A stretch of 64,000 nt of DNA, taken from positions 1,240,001 to 1,304,000 of the forward strand of contig NC_037318.1 in the NCBI RefSeq assembly GCF_000143535.2, given 5' to 3'. The notes beneath the pieces were generated by a model. The model saw nothing but the letters and a program-made list of their open reading frames with translations. It was not told the origin of the DNA and made no database searches. Positions within the stretch are counted from its first letter, which is position 1. Each line of letters starts with the position of its first letter. A program made the translations under genes and the position numbers. Shown here piece after piece: positions 1-10,483 of the stretch. This DNA comes from Botrytis cinerea B05.10 (taxonomy: Eukaryota; Ascomycota; Leotiomycetes; Helotiales; Sclerotiniaceae).

Positions 1-1566
1 TATTTGATAAATTTATATTAGTATATTTTTTATAAATTAATATATATATCTTATATAAGTTTAAATACAAGTTATATTTATACAAAATATATATTGATAA
101 ACCAGAAAAATATATAATTCAATTAGTTTATAAAACTTTGATTGATATATATCGATCACCTTATAAAATATAAATATCTAAAAAGATTATTGAAGTGATT
201 TCTGAAAAGGAATTTGTATTTCGATTGAGAAATATATAATAAAGAATTGTAATTAAAAAACTATATGTATTATTTAAAGATTCTGAGATATTTTGAATAA
301 AGGATTTGCATATTGATTCTTTAGAATTTAATATATATATTTTATTATAATTACCTTTTTATATTATAACAATTGAAAAGAGTTAATAAAAATAAAGTTA
401 TTGATATTGAATACAAGGTATTAATAGAATTATAATCAAAAACATTTTTACAATTGAAAACATTTCTATAACTTTCAAACTTTATATTAGGAAATAGATT
501 AATTATATATGAATATTATAATCCTAAAAAACCATTACCATTTTCAATATTTCAAAAATTCATTGGCTTATTATTAAAACTATTTTGAATCAATTTTGAA
601 TAATCTTTGAAAGTATTATCTTTTTATTATAATAATCTATTATTGTAATAATCATTTCAATAATAGGAATAATATTATAATTAATATAATTCGAATTAGT
701 AGTATATATATTAATATATATATTGGAATAGATATCTGAGTAGAGAATTGAATAATAATAATAATAATTTTAATAATAGTAGTAAAAATAATAATGGTGA
801 AGAGAATGGAGGAGGATATAATAGAGATAATTTTGAATATAATGATAGTATTTAAAACAATTTATTTAGAATATTATAAAGAGTTATTAATATTAAACAA
901 TTATTGGAAAATCTTATAAAGTTTTATGAAAAAGTTAATAAATATAATAAATAGAATAACAATTTTATTTATAAGTATTTAATATTTATTAATAATTATT
1001 AATAAATCGATTTATTTGAATATCTATTACTGAAAGTATTTCTTATAATATTTATTGAAGTTATATTCGATTTTTATTATACAAATTTAAATAATATATT
1101 TAATATAATAAAAGAGATTTATTAAATAATAAAGATTATATTTGAAGATTTAAAATACAAATATAATCTTATATAATAATAAGAAAATATTATATTCAAA
1201 AGTATTATAGTAGAATTAGATAATATTGGTAAATCAATGAATTATTATTTGTAATTGATAATAATGAAGTTTTGTTATTTATATAAGAGATTCAATTTAA
1301 TAATAAGAATTAATGAGTTATTATATTAAAAGATTGTTAATATATATATATTAATATCAATATATTTTATTATTTGCTTTTGCTTTGTAAAAGATATATT
1401 AAGTTTTTTTGAAAAATTATAATCAATTATAATGATATAGAAGCAATCTTATATAAACGAAATTATAATATTCTATATCAATTATAAATATCAATATAAT
1501 TAAGGTAAATATAATCAAAAAGGTTTTAAATATAATAATTATTATCTATTCAAATTATAAATAAAA

Positions 1567-1650
1567 AAGAAGTATTTTGTTTATAAGAAAGAGAATTATT
1601 AATCAATTCGATATAATAAGAAGGAATACAATAAATCAAAAAGCAAATAT
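1567..1650 (+). pseudogene. Relic of the Gag CCHC zinc knuckle
   Basis: In one frame the peptide from 1573 reads Y-F-V-Y-K-K-E-N-Y-stop-S-I-R-Y, followed by a Lys/Glu-rich run. The four tyrosines have exactly the x2, x4, x4 spacing of a retrotransposon zinc knuckle. A Cys codon TGY becomes Tyr TAY by G to A, and a His codon CAY becomes Tyr TAY by C to T, so all four ligands being Tyr is what RIP would leave. The basic run after it fits the end of Gag. Confidence 0.6.
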
Positions 1651-2507
1651 AAAAAATAATTCAAAAATAAAAATAACTTTGATAAGAGTTTTGAGTAATT
1701 CCTTGTTGAATATGAAGAATCTAATTAAGACGATAATGAAGATATCGATTTAGATATCAATAGCAAAATAGTAATCTATTTTATATAATTCGAATTATAA
1801 GAATCATTTATATAAGAATTATATTTAAATTTTATTATTTATATTGGATTTATAAATAATAGAAAGATTATAATGAATTTAAATAATAAGATCTTTGAAT
1901 ATATTTTGATATATTAAGTTTATAAAAAGAGAATGATTTATATTAGTAAATACAATATAAAAGAATTCTAAAACATTATTATTAATATAACTATTACAGA
2001 ATAATTTACAATTGATTATAAATAATATATAATATATAAAATGATTATTGAAAATATATTATTGAATAAAAACAAAATAGGAATTGTTAATATAATATTT
2101 GAAATCGATAGAGCTAAATCAATAAACTTATTTTATTTCGATTTACTATTGGGAATTGTTAAATTCTATATTATAAATATAAAAATATAAATAAACTTAA
2201 TATATATTATAATAATATTATTAATGTAATAATAATAAATAAAATAAAAAAGAGTTTTCTATATATTTATTAAAACAAGCATATAATATTTTTATAATAT
2301 ATAAATATATAACAATTTATATAACAAATTATTAATAATAATGAATACTATCTTATTAATATAGAATTATAATATTTATATTATTATTTTGATTATTTAT
2401 CAATCTACAAACTTTTACAAATATTATAATAAGTTAATTATAATAATATCTTATAATAAAAGATTAATAAATTTATTAAATTCTATCAATATTATCAAAA
2501 ATATAAT

Positions 2508-3045
2508 AAATCCCCCAATCGATTCAAATTCAATTTAAAAGATAATATCGATTTCAATTATTCTATTATAATAGATATAATATATATTGATATCAATTTA
2601 ATTTTATATATTATAAATGAAAATATATAATTTCAAATAATATAATAATTAATAAATATTAATGTGAAATATATATTTGATATATTTAGGAAATATTAAA
2701 TGAATATTTATATTGATTTATTAGATTATATTATATATAATATTAAAAAGAATTTCATTAATAAAAAGTTTATTCAATATATAATAATTATATTAATAAA
2801 AACAAAAAGTATTTTAATCGAAGTTTATTGATTAATTAATATAGTCGAATAATATTATATAATTATTAAATATGTATATATTATTATCATTAATAAATTA
2901 GAGAATTCAATAATAAAAATAATAATATTATAAATAATTATAAAAATAGTAAACAATATTATAGGATTAAATAAATTGATTTCAATACTTTTAATTTTTG
3001 AAATATATCAATTAAAAGTAGTTTTCGATCTTTCCTTTATTATAT
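2508..3045 (+). pseudogene. Relic of the Copia integrase core
   Basis: From 2508 a 30-codon stop-free stretch contains RFKFNLKD and SIIIDIIYID, matching the start of a Copia integrase core with its first catalytic Asp in the I-x-D-x-x-Y context. About 230 bases later a second stretch (KKNFINKKF) matches the region of the second catalytic acid, where Asp now reads Asn (GAT to AAT). Near 2945-3010 a third ghost (VNN, then LISILLIFEIY) corresponds to the region after the catalytic Glu in this clade. Numerous stops make it non-coding. Confidence 0.7.
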
Positions 3046-3146
3046 AAATAATTAATTCGAAAAAAAAGGATGTTAATACCCTTAATAAGTATATTCAATA
3101 ATAAATCAATAATTCAAAAAGAGGATTGTAATTTGTATTATTTTAT

Positions 3147-3640
3147 ATAGATTCTTTCAAATTGATTACATTCATTAATACTTCTTTTACTAATAATAAA
3201 GATTTATCCTTTCAAATAGAATATATTATTATATTAATAAATAAATATAATAAAACTGATACTATTTATTAATTATTAATCAAATACAAAAGAATTATTA
3301 AAAATGTATTGACTTTAGAACTCTATAGAATAGTTTTAGAATTCAATATCAATATAATAATCAAAAACATAGTCGATAAGATCTTTTTAATATACAAAAT
3401 ACTATTAATTATATATATCGATTCTAAATCATTCTATAATTGTCTTACGAAATTTAATACTATTAATAAAAAGAGATTAATAATTGATATTATAATGATT
3501 TAGGAAGTAAATAAGAAATGAGAGATTGTAAAGATTAAATGAATTAATAAAGAATCTAACCCTATAAATATAATAACTAAATCAAAACTATATTAAATAT
3601 TCAAAAATCTAATCAACAATAATATTATTACAATTAAAAT
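3147..3640 (+). pseudogene. Relic of the Copia RNase H domain
   Basis: The frame from 3147 reads through TFINTSFTNNKDLSFQIEY, then LTLELYR and IYIDSKSFYNCL, and after a stop continues to NPINIITKSK near 3555-3590. This is the order of RNase H motifs in ascomycete Copia elements: the first Asp region, the S-x-L-x-x-E-L-Y block, the D-S-K-S-L block and the N-P-x-D-x-x-T-K block. A stop sits where a Trp codon is expected, the usual result of RIP on TGG. It is the best preserved part of the relic and includes the only long open frame in the first 3.9 kb (3309-3503). Confidence 0.8.
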
Positions 3641-4013
3641 TACAAAATAAATTAATAAAGATTAAAAAGTATAATAAAAAAAATATAAGATTAAAAAGGA
3701 AGATGGTTATATAAAGAAATTTAAAAAATTAATTAAAAAGATATATTATCAGTGACTTTAGAGAATTACTAATATCGAAATAGAGATTATATAATTGTAC
3801 TAATACTTACATTAGTATCTTTCAATATTATAGCAATACATTTTGTAATCCTAGCTTTTAAAACCCTAAGCAATATTATAATAATGTGAATTATAGTACT
3901 ATATTGACTTCATCATTCTTATAGTGATACCAACAAATAACAATCTCAATATCACAAGCATATCGCAAATACCACCAGCTGCTGTTGAAGCCAGCACAGT
4001 GGAGAACAATGAA

Positions 4014-4911
4014 ATGACAGGCGCACCACAAGAATCATCAGTCATTACAACCATGGCAACAGAAAACAAAGATCAGAGTGCCACTGCATCTTTGCAACCA
4101 CCAGCTCCCTCCACAGGTCCAGCGATGAGCAACACCACTCCCATGACTTCCACCGCCGCGATCATCCTACCACCAGTTGGCATGGGCAGAGTATTGTTTC
4201 CTGAGCTTAGCCTTATGCTTTTCCATCAACTCCTCTCCATGACCCTTGCCGGCCTTCCTCCACCCCTTGTTTGCGCCTTTCACGGTAGTCCATGTTATCC
4301 CCACATTTATGCCGAATACAAATCCGTCAACTTTGTCCTTTCTGATGCTACAATGCCTGTTTTCCGAACCATTACCATCCGAGGAGGCAAATTGGAGAAG
4401 ATTCGCTATCTACAAATACGCTCTGACAATTTCAGGTTCGTATAATTATTTCCTAAATCTCTCGAATCCATAGCCAGTACATGACTGATATTTTGAACAC
4501 AGCGTAAGATCTTGGGACGCGAGAAGCAACAATGGTTCCCGCCACCCCCTCAAAACCCACGTCTGTAAACTCTTTAACTCTTTCCATGAGATAAATTTTA
4601 CTGCGGTTCAGCCGGCTCGCACACAGCACTTCACCAACTCCGAATTGTTCGAAGCCAACCTTAACATTGAAAGTATACTACATGAGATTTGCCACATTGT
4701 AAACGCAAGCAATCAGACGCCTACATTTCGTGTGAAGTTTCTAGGTTATAATCCTGGAAATTTGATCGACCAGGGGAGATTGAATCAGTATGTTAGGCTA
4801 GTAACTGGGAAATTGGCAGATGGAAACCGAACGTGGACGCCAAGAAGAGAACTGACCGGGGACGGTGGAGTGGTTCATGATGGGATCGTTTGGATTTGGG
4901 AGATTATTTAG
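4014..4911 (+). CDS. Hypothetical protein, two exons, beside the RIP relic
   Basis: I do not recognise this protein. Exons 4014-4435 and 4503-4911 join across a 67-nt intron (GT at 4436, AG at 4501-4502, branch-like tgactgat) to give 276 residues. The open frame extends to 3924, but that codon is GTG; the first ATG in frame is 4014, with another at 4053, so the N-terminus is uncertain. The first 70 residues are rich in Pro, Thr and Ala and probably disordered. The rest looks globular (for example LFPELSLMLFHQLLSM early and YVRLVTGKLADGNRTW near the end), without a signal peptide or membrane segment. It starts only about 130 bases from decayed transposon DNA, so it is likely an accessory, lineage-restricted gene. 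Confidence 0.6.
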
Positions 4912-5588
4912 GGAATAGAGAGGGGAGGGGCTGGGAATGATTCTCTTGACAACGAACAAGGCTGATAGAGGGGAGTTTTCATCAATTTGGGTGGCCACTT
5001 CTGCTAGCTCAGGCATTCAACGGCTCAGATGTCTAGAGGTGTTCAGATGTCCGGAGAGACTTAGACGTTTGGGTAGGCTCAAGCATTCAACCTAGCTTGA
5101 AGGCTGAGATAATTCCAAGTGCAGAAACTTCAGGTCTATGAAATACGCAGGCAATAGGAAAAACGAAGATTCTCAATGATGATATCAAGACTACCTCTTG
5201 CAATATGATTTCATGTCACTGATGGAACGTAGAATACAGAGCACAAATACATATCAAAGAAAAAAACTTTTCGGTTGCACCTAATATCTTTGCTAACTTG
5301 CTTTCCTTCCCAACCTGTGAAATTTAACCACAACCATACCATTTATTGCTACCCTCTAGCCATCAGCATCAAGGCACAATTTATCTCATAATCCCCATGA
5401 CTAGAGGACGACCCCCCCAAATAAACAAATGGCGAAGGGAAAAAAATTCCGTGAAAACAATCATAATTTTCTTGCATTGCAATGACTTCTCGAAATGACA
5501 CAACTTAGATAAACAATCGGTGCCGTGATCGCCGAGATGTGAAAAAAGGAGAGATTATCGTTTGATCAGCATAAAAGGTACCGAGCAT
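4912..5588. other. Convergent intergenic region
   Basis: This 677-base stretch lies between the ends of the hypothetical gene and SUB2 and should hold both 3' untranslated regions. A short direct repeat based on TTCAGATGTC occurs near 5020-5055. Nothing else was seen. Confidence 0.6.
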
Positions 5589-7548
5589 TTAGTCAGTCTT
5601 GGTGTAAGCGGCGGAATCGACACCTCCCTCAGGGTACTCTCTGTTATAGACTGTTAGTATTGAAAAACAAAAAATGAAGTGAGATTTGGGGGTTACTTAC
5701 GGGAGTGCAACTTCGAATCTCTTCTCAACAGCCTTCAGAACCTCTTGGTCTGCCTCATTGCTAACGAATGAGATAGCAAGACCCTTGGTTCCGAAACGAC
5801 CAGCACGTCCAACACGATGAAGGTATGAGTCTGCATCGGGTGGGAGATCGTAGTTAATAGCCAAGTTAATCTTGTTGACATCAATACCACGACCGAACAC
5901 GTCCGTAGCAACACAGATACGCTTGTTGAAATCCTTGAAGTCGTTGAAACGTTTGATACTACTCATGTGTCAGTAATGTAAAATAACCGATGATGCTATA
6001 CGACGTACCGTTCCTCTTGACTGACACCAGAGTGGATTGCAACTGATGGGAAGTTACACTCGCGCAAGAGCTTGTCAAGTTCAGTGGCTCTGACTGTGCT
6101 CTTGACGAAAATGATAACTTGGTTGAAGGAAAGCTCATCTAACAATTCATTGAGACGTCTATTCTTCTCTTTCTCCTCTAATTTGATGTAATATTGTTGA
6201 AGACCATAAAGAGTGAGCTTTGTCTCATTATCAATGTAGATCTCAAGAGGGTTCTGCATGAACTTCTTGCAGATAGGTCGAACCTCTTGAGAAAGAGTAG
6301 CACTGAACATCATGACTTGCTTCTGTGGTGGTGTGGCTCTGAAAATCTCCTGAACATCGCGACGCATATCTAAAACAATATCAACAGTGTGCACCTAGAA
6401 GGACTGTAATTAAACTTACCAATTTGATCCAACATCTTGTCACACTCATCAAGAACAAAAACCTTGACGCTGTTGAGGCGCAAGTATTTGTCTCGAACAA
6501 GGGCGTTCAATCGACCTGGGGTACCGACGATGATGTGTGGGTGGGTCTCGGGATTCTTCAATACCTCAACATCCTTGCTAATAGGAACTCCACCGTAGAA
6601 AACACCAATCTTGACATCTGGCATGAAGTGACAGAATCGTTGATATTCATTTCGAATTTGGTAAGCCAATTCACGAGTGTGGCACATCACAAGGACGGAT
6701 GTTTCACCGGCGACTACCTCGACTTGTTGTAGAGTTGTGAGGACGAAAACGGCGGTTTTACCGAGACCAGATTTGGCCTGGCATAGGACATCTGTACCAA
6801 GAATCGCTTGGGGAATACAGACTTGCTGAACTGTAGTGATCGGACCGAAGTTAGATTAAGTGTCCAAATTTATAATCAGGTGCAAGAGATCGCAAGTCCG
6901 CCCATCTACGCAAAATACATCCACAACGCAACACCCAGAATGCACAGATCGAAGTATAGGCCCGATATTTGCCTTGGAAGGCGCAAATCGTCAACTTTAC
7001 ACAAACGCAACAAAGGCGTCGGTTTGAGTCGATCCTGGAAGTCTCTAGGCATGCAATTCAAACGTATCTCCTACAATTTTGCCAGCAATTACATCGCCGC
7101 TTTCTTTCGAGATTCTCGCCTAACGCATATGTTTGCCATCCCTCCGAATCTTGTATCGGACCGGTAGAGACATCCCAGGATCGCTCGTAACTTGCTGAAG
7201 TTTTGACCAGAGAGTATTCATTTTTGCTTGCGAGATGGACGGACGCGCTGCGAGAAGGACAATGATGGAGTTTAGGGATGAAAGTTATGACTAACCCTCC
7301 GAAGGATGTTCGAATCCGCACCAGGAAATGGCTCGTAGAAGCTCCGGCTTCAATAAAAATTCGCGGAAACCAGTCGAATGGATACCAACATAACTGCCCT
7401 TCTTGGCCGCAGCTGCATTTCCAGACACGGTCAAATTTCCCGAATCACCCTTGACTCCTCCATTTGCGCCAGCAGCTGGTGCTGGTGCCTCTGTTGTTGC
7501 GAGCTCCTCATCAGAGTAATCGATCAAATCTTCTTCGGCGGCAGACAT
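5589..7548 (-). CDS. SUB2: DEAD-box RNA helicase Sub2/UAP56
   Basis: Sub2/UAP56 is the nuclear DEAD-box ATPase that acts in spliceosome assembly and, with TREX, loads export adaptors on mRNA. Five exons (7296-7548, 6420-6830, 6009-6369, 5701-5958, 5589-5640) join in frame to 444 residues, the usual Sub2 length. Visible motifs in order are the N-terminal [15 protein letters not shown], the Q-motif region [12 protein letters not shown], Walker [23 protein letters not shown] (the family's variant of DEAD), SAT, IIFVKST and HRVGRAGR. The initiating ATG is at 7548. Introns are 50-60 nt except the first, 465 nt (6831-7295), which carries no recognisable domain. It shares a 605-base promoter region with the divergent RPR2. 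Confidence 0.97.
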
Positions 7549-8153
7549 TTTGATGATATTTGTTTAGTTAAAAGGTTAGGATTGTTGTTGTTGAAAGATA
7601 AAGTCGATCGCGAAGGCCAATCTTAGTAGTCGTTATTCTTGCTGAAAATTGTTAGGAGTAAATGAGGAATGACAAGAAGAAACAAATCAATTAAGAGATA
7701 GATCGTGATGATCCAAGTCGTGGGAAGAAGTACTGAGATGGATGGAGGTAGAGGTGTTGAAAGAAAGATGGGTGAGCGCGACTAAGGGATTGCTTTGTCG
7801 GCGCGGCTTCAATTCGCCGCTAAGCATTGTATCACGTGTGTCACTGGCTCAGCTTAGGAAAAAGAGCATTGACTGATTGGCTGGCATCATTCGGGTTAGT
7901 CAGCATCTCAAAGTTGCAACAATCATAAGTTAGTCGAAATGTAAAATTCATTTACCACTCCTCATTTCGTACATACTATTGAATTTCGAAACTCTGATAT
8001 TTGATTTCATATACTGTTTTACTCTACTGCATACCTAGATATACCAAGATCAGCAATCTCTTGAGCCCCAGGAAAACTTGCCAAATCTGCTTTGAGCTTT
8101 TCAGCATTTCTTTTGGCAACATATTCGACATCAATTTTGGGGTCCTACTCACA
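7549..8153. promoter_or_regulatory. Bidirectional promoter region SUB2/RPR2
   Basis: This region separates the start codons of two divergent housekeeping genes and must hold both promoters and 5' leaders. Pyrimidine/purine-rich tracts flank both starts. No clear TATA box was identified, as is common for fungal housekeeping genes. Confidence 0.55.
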
Positions 8154-8669
8154 ATGGCAAAGTCACAGGCTACCAAAGGAGTATCTAAAGTACCAAACAA
8201 AGTCTTGTACAGTAGGATATCATATCTATATCAAGCGGCGACCTATCTGGCTGTACAAGACAAAGAGAGTCAAGAACAATCGGCCAAGGGAACCGCACTA
8301 GACTCATCAATGGAGGATGTCATGAAAGATGAGTCAAAGGATGTAGCAAATATCACAGAGGGACCACATCAAGCTCTCTCTCGTAGATTAATCACGGATC
8401 TACGCTCAGTCTCATTGAAAGGATTAATGCGAATGTCTCCTGATATGAAGCATTCTATCTGTAAAAATTGTCAAACTCTGTTGCTGGAAGGTACCACATG
8501 TACTGCTAAAATTGAAAATCAAAGCAAGGGTGGAAATAAACCCTGGGCTGATGTCCTGGTTCGAAAGTGTCATACTTGTGGGCTGGAAAAAAGATTCCCG
8601 CTGGCAACAGAGAGGCAACCAAGGAGACCAAGAAGATCCGTCCAAGATGCTAAAACTAGTGCAACTTGA
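8154..8669 (+). CDS. RPR2: RNase P subunit Rpr2/Rpp21-type
   Basis: Rpr2/Rpp21 is a zinc-binding protein subunit of nuclear RNase P, which trims the 5' leader of pre-tRNA. The frame is open from 8001, but the family begins with a short MAK-type head, so I place the start at 8154 (MAKSQATKGVSKVPNK), giving 171 residues. The family signature is clear: RISYLYQAATYLA, then LSRRLITDLRSVSLKG, SICKNCQTLL and GGNKPWADVLVRKCHTCG. Two Cys pairs, C-K-N-C and C-H-T-C, would form the zinc site. The C-terminus is Arg-rich. A 60-residue acidic linker separates the N-terminal helix from the rest. No intron is needed. Confidence 0.92.
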   Translation: MAKSQATKGVSKVPNKVLYSRISYLYQAATYLAVQDKESQEQSAKGTALDSSMEDVMKDESKDVANITEGPHQALSRRLITDLRSVSLKGLMRMSPDMKHSICKNCQTLLLEGTTCTAKIENQSKGGNKPWADVLVRKCHTCGLEKRFPLATERQPRRPRRSVQDAKTSAT

Positions 8670-10483
8670 ACACGAACGCACGGATTTCGCGGCGATCGAG
8701 AGCCCATCAGCCAAAAGATACCTTGCCTCCGAAAGCTTCATTGTTTGTACAATTTTGGATGCTATGCTGGATGACAATTGCATCATCATTAGACTTCCAC
8801 GACTCGGCGCCTCACAAGCTTGCCTTACACCACAGAGTCACGAAGACCATTCATTTCGATGCGGTGACTATAGCAGTTACGGTTAAGGGTTTTCTTATAA
8901 CTTGAACACTGGAGTACACATCGGTATTCGACAAGCGAGCCTATTGTAAGCAGATGATGTTCTCCTCATTCGTATCATTCACCTCTAACAACGTAGTAAT
9001 ATGCAGCCATTTTAGAACGAGCTGTTGACATACCAGAGCTGTAAGGCTGTGTAGAAAGCTTATGATATTCGGGTTCTTCTCTATGAGAGGTAAAATACTT
9101 TTTACCCACTCACTAAAGAAGATACTCTACTTTCGGCAAATATTCTTCTAAGTTCGAAACCCTTATTCACGAATGGTATTTCAAATTGTCGGGATAGGTC
9201 ATCACGGAATCTATCAATTACTATTCAAGAGGGCACTCTTCTAATTGAAGCGAGATTTGGAAGCTTTGATGCTCATCATATTCGGTGCTGCTCAACCACT
9301 CTGTAAACTCTTCCAGGCCGAGTTCGAATACTATTGTTAAGTTAATCGGAGGAGATGTTGCTTAACGCCAAGTTACATCAAATATGGACCTTCGTAGTTG
9401 AGAGCCAACTCCTATCGCTGGCTCTGTTTTCCCGTGCTCATTGTCGATATGAGCAAATATAGTGGAGGTAGAAATTTGGCTACTTCAATGTCGATATAAG
9501 AATTTCTAGACGAGAATCGCGTGGCGGTCAGCGCGGCCTTATTTTTTTTGAAAAGGTCATTGTTTGGGATTGAGGAAGCCAATGAGGTATGATGGTTTGT
9601 GGTTGAGTTGAGAAATGGAGTATGGTTGTTTGACGATATGTTGAACAGTAGGGGCCGAACGGTAAAAGCGGAGAGACGGGATCAATTTAAGGTCTAGTAA
9701 GCCTAGAAAGCTTGGAAATTGGTCGATCAAGTAGTGAGAGTTTAATCGAGAGCAATGAAAATTCACCTAGATACAGTGCTCTATGACTACAAACATATTC
9801 CATAGTCTGGTGACCTGCGTGCATATTCCAGCTCGAAACCTGCATGAAAACTTCGTAGGGGATACCCACTTCAAGACGGCTGTCCAATCGAATCTGAGTT
9901 CACAGTTTAATTGACAGGTATCTAGTAATTATACTATTCAAACCACATTTTAATAGTCTGATACTATGGCTAACAATACATCTCAGCCACCACTTCTTGA
10001 ACATTCTCAAAATTTCACAAGACAGCTCATAACCCAGGATAAAACGATAGAAACTACACTTCTCAATCACCAGGCCTCAAGATTAAACTAGCACATTCTC
10101 CAGTAACCAAAGCGAACTTATCATTTGCCCCTAACACATTCTTCAGATACCATATTTAGAAGAGTTGTACTGGAAATGGAATGAAGATTCGGTTGTGCAA
10201 TGTAAGATTACATATATCATTGCGAATAATCTACTATACTCGATAGAACCATGTGAGTCATTGCTAGGCTAGATAGTGGGAAAAAATCACATTAGGAAGG
10301 AACTTCACATTCATGACCCAGCCTGCTGATAAACTGATAGGGGTTATAGAAAGTACTTCAAATACCGTTTGAATTTCAAGAAATTCGAAAGCAAGGAAAT
10401 GGTGGTAGGTCCAAAGGATTGAATTAAAATCATAAATTCATATATATTCATTAAAAAGCTTGCATCTCAGCTATCAATGCTCT
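8670..10483. other. Gene-poor intergenic region
   Basis: These 1.8 kb lie between the RPR2 stop and the amidase stop. Only short unsupported open frames occur (for example 9557-9887, minus). I saw no tRNA boxes, no transposon ends and no conserved motif. Composition is ordinary. Confidence 0.5.

Larger units (their letters stand above)
1..3880 (+). mobile_element. RIP-degraded Ty1/Copia-type retrotransposon relic
   Basis: The first 3.9 kb is by eye roughly 85% A+T, dominated by TA-rich strings, with stops in every frame, and then changes abruptly to normal composition just before 3.9 kb. Read on the plus strand, ghost peptides appear in Copia order: a CCHC-spaced zinc knuckle (1573-1614), a protease-like stretch (about 1960-2200), an integrase core (2508-3045) and an RNase H (3147-3640). 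The ends are not visible: the 5' part may continue beyond the window and no clear LTR pair was found, although 3650-3880 could hold a decayed LTR. The reverse transcriptase expected between integrase and RNase H is absent. The base changes implied (C to T and G to A) match RIP in ascomycetes. Not functional. Family assignment rests on domain order and motif ghosts. Confidence 0.85.

Noticed and set aside
1..3880. Mitochondrial or centromeric DNA as an explanation for the AT-rich block
   Set aside because: Ordered Copia domain ghosts with transition-type changes explain it better.
7300..7330. tRNA-like GTTCGAATCC string
   Set aside because: It lies inside the first SUB2 exon and reads as conserved protein on the minus strand.
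9325..9345. GTTCGAATAC, a B-box-like string suggesting a tRNA gene
   Set aside because: No matching A box or cloverleaf stems upstream; the acceptor stem cannot be formed.
9557..9887. Two short minus-strand frames in the 8.7-10.5 kb gap
   Set aside because: They start or end without supporting splice sites, share no family motif and look random in composition.
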